Of a DNA stretch of 64,000 nucleotides, positions 63,049 through 64,000 are shown piece by piece. This DNA comes from DASRWI01 sp035654655. GTDB taxonomy: Bacteria; Bacteroidota; Ignavibacteria; Ignavibacteriales; Ignavibacteriaceae. The position numbers and the translations under genes are program-made. Below the pieces are notes generated by a model that was given only the letters and a program-made list of their open reading frames with translations, was not told the DNA's origin and made no database searches. Numbering within the stretch: position 1 is the stretch's first letter; each line of letters begins with the position of its first letter. Location: contig DASRWI010000033.1 in the NCBI GenBank assembly GCA_035654655.1, forward strand, positions 39,961-103,960, read 5' to 3'.

Positions 63049-64000
63049 TTGCCTCGGCAGTTTTTAATGTTGTGTTTACTTCTGATTCTAATTTAATTTG
63101 ATTACTAAATCCAATGTTCATCAAAATTCCAACAGAAATGCAAAGGAAGATAATTGATGAACCTCCATAACTAATAAAAGGTAATGGCAATCCTGTTGTT
63201 GGTAACAATCCTGATGCTACAGCCATATTAACGTAAGCAAACAATAAAATCATAAATGATAATCCGAATGCTGCAACTTCACCAAATTTATCTTTTGCTT
63301 TTTTTGCAATAGCCATTCCTACCACAAAGATTAATAGATAAACAACTAACAATACAATTGCACCCACAAAACCAAGTTCTTCACCAATGATTGCAAAAAT
63401 AAAATCGCCATAAGCTTCAGGTAAAAACAAATTACTTTGTCTTGAGTTTCCAAGCCCAACACCAAAAATTCCACCGCTTCCTAATCCCATAACTGCTTGT
63501 TTAACCTGGTCATTTATGTCAGCTTTATTATTAACTCCATTTATAAAGGACATTATCCTTACTCTTGAATGAGGCATTATCATTGCTGCACCTAAACCTG
63601 CAATTGCTAATCCCATAGCAGATACAAATAAATGTTTAAGTTTAGCTCCGCCAAAGAATAAAATTGCTAAAGAAGTTAGTACCAACAATAATCCATTACT
63701 AACATTAGGTTGAAGTAATATTAAAGCTGCAATTGATAATATCCAGGCTATTGCCGGTAAATATCCATACTTTAAATCTTTTAGTTGTTCACCTTTTCTC
63801 TCAATGTATGATGCCAGATAAAGTATCAAAACTACCTTTGCCAAATCAGCAGGTTGCAAACTGAATCCTAAAATGTTTAACCATCTTCCTGCACCTTTAA
63901 AACTTGGTGCAAAGATTAAAGTATAAATCAATATTAATACAACTCCGATTAATATTACTTTTAAATAAACTTTGTAAAAAGAATATGGTATGAATGAAAA
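63041..64000 (-). CDS. ftsW: FtsW lipid II polymerase/SEDS protein, 5'-partial
   Basis: SEDS-family peptidoglycan glycosyltransferase of the divisome. The frame is open to the right edge, so the start lies beyond 64000; the TTG at 63931 is internal. The visible 319 codons hold about eight membrane segments and the SEDS landmarks FKGAGRWLNILGFSLQPAD, QPNVSNGLLLVL, GGIFGVGLGNSRQ, LPEAYGDFIFAIIGEELGF and GLPLPFISYGGSS. The visible KGAGRW-type segment and its place directly before murG favour FtsW over RodA. First visible gene of the cluster. Confidence 0.95.
   Translation of the reverse strand, partial: FSFIPYSFYKVYLKVILIGVVLILIYTLIFAPSFKGAGRWLNILGFSLQPADLAKVVLILYLASYIERKGEQLKDLKYGYLPAIAWILSIAALILLQPNVSNGLLLVLTSLAILFFGGAKLKHLFVSAMGLAIAGLGAAMIMPHSRVRIMSFINGVNNKADINDQVKQAVMGLGSGGIFGVGLGNSRQSNLFLPEAYGDFIFAIIGEELGFVGAIVLLVVYLLIFVVGMAIAKKAKDKFGEVAAFGLSFMILLFAYVNMAVASGLLPTTGLPLPFISYGGSSIIFLCISVGILMNIGFSNQIKLESEVNTTLKTAEANV

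Overview
The window is an AT-rich chromosomal segment from a Gram-negative, outer-membrane-bearing bacterium, most likely of the Ignavibacteria/Chlorobi side of the Bacteroidota. The evidence is repeated type IX secretion (T9SS) C-terminal sorting tails with the NPFNPST signature typical of that group, lipid A synthesis (lpxA), Omp85-like and OmpA-like outer-membrane proteins, frequent absence of strong Shine-Dalgarno sites at leading genes, and Bacteroidota families such as DUF4783. The lineage call is inference. No rRNA, phage, transposase or CRISPR array was seen.

Layout. 1-3058: a 5'-cut beta-helix gene with a probable frameshift, then a YCF48/BNR-repeat protein, both T9SS cargo. 3122-9754: secreted enzymes (5'-nucleotidase-like T9SS protein, GHL10-type hydrolase, GH13 amylase) and ispH. 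9747-13702: lpxA, ackA, a 3-hydroxyacyl-CoA dehydrogenase and an unknown lipoprotein. 13916-15988: an Omp85-like barrel and a small unknown protein. 15981-26567: a compact minus-strand run of MFS transporter, nusB, DUF218 protein, VanZ protein, nnr and nuoJKLMN, then asnS. 28334-41364: two tandem small secreted paralogues, an SpmA/SpmB-like fusion, a cell-wall amidase, a PPOX-like protein, a UvrD/RecB-type helicase-nuclease, a very large NtrY-like sensor kinase, a DUF4783 protein and an FN3 lipoprotein. 41465-43763: a second beta-helix plus YCF48 pair, its first gene 5'-truncated. 43820-46596: pyrRBC. 46897-51458: a CheB-CheR-PAS-HisKA_2 fusion and an OmpA-family protein. 51651-56587: tRNA-Pro, yajQ, a decayed dnaE, and an acyl-CoA carboxyltransferase with its biotin carrier. 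56828-64000: the division and cell-wall cluster ftsW-murG-(unknown)-murC-ftsQ-ftsA-ftsZ, with ftsW running off the right edge.

The genes are mainly housekeeping: envelope building and division, complex I, pyrimidine synthesis, acetate and acyl-CoA metabolism. A secreted layer of glycan- and nucleotide-active enzymes and T9SS surface proteins is added. The most unusual non-genic content is several families of dispersed palindromic repeats. They sit almost exclusively just past the 3' ends of genes. One family (at least six copies) keeps its outer arms while the inner hairpin changes in sequence but keeps its pairing. The truncated dnaE is bracketed by these repeats.
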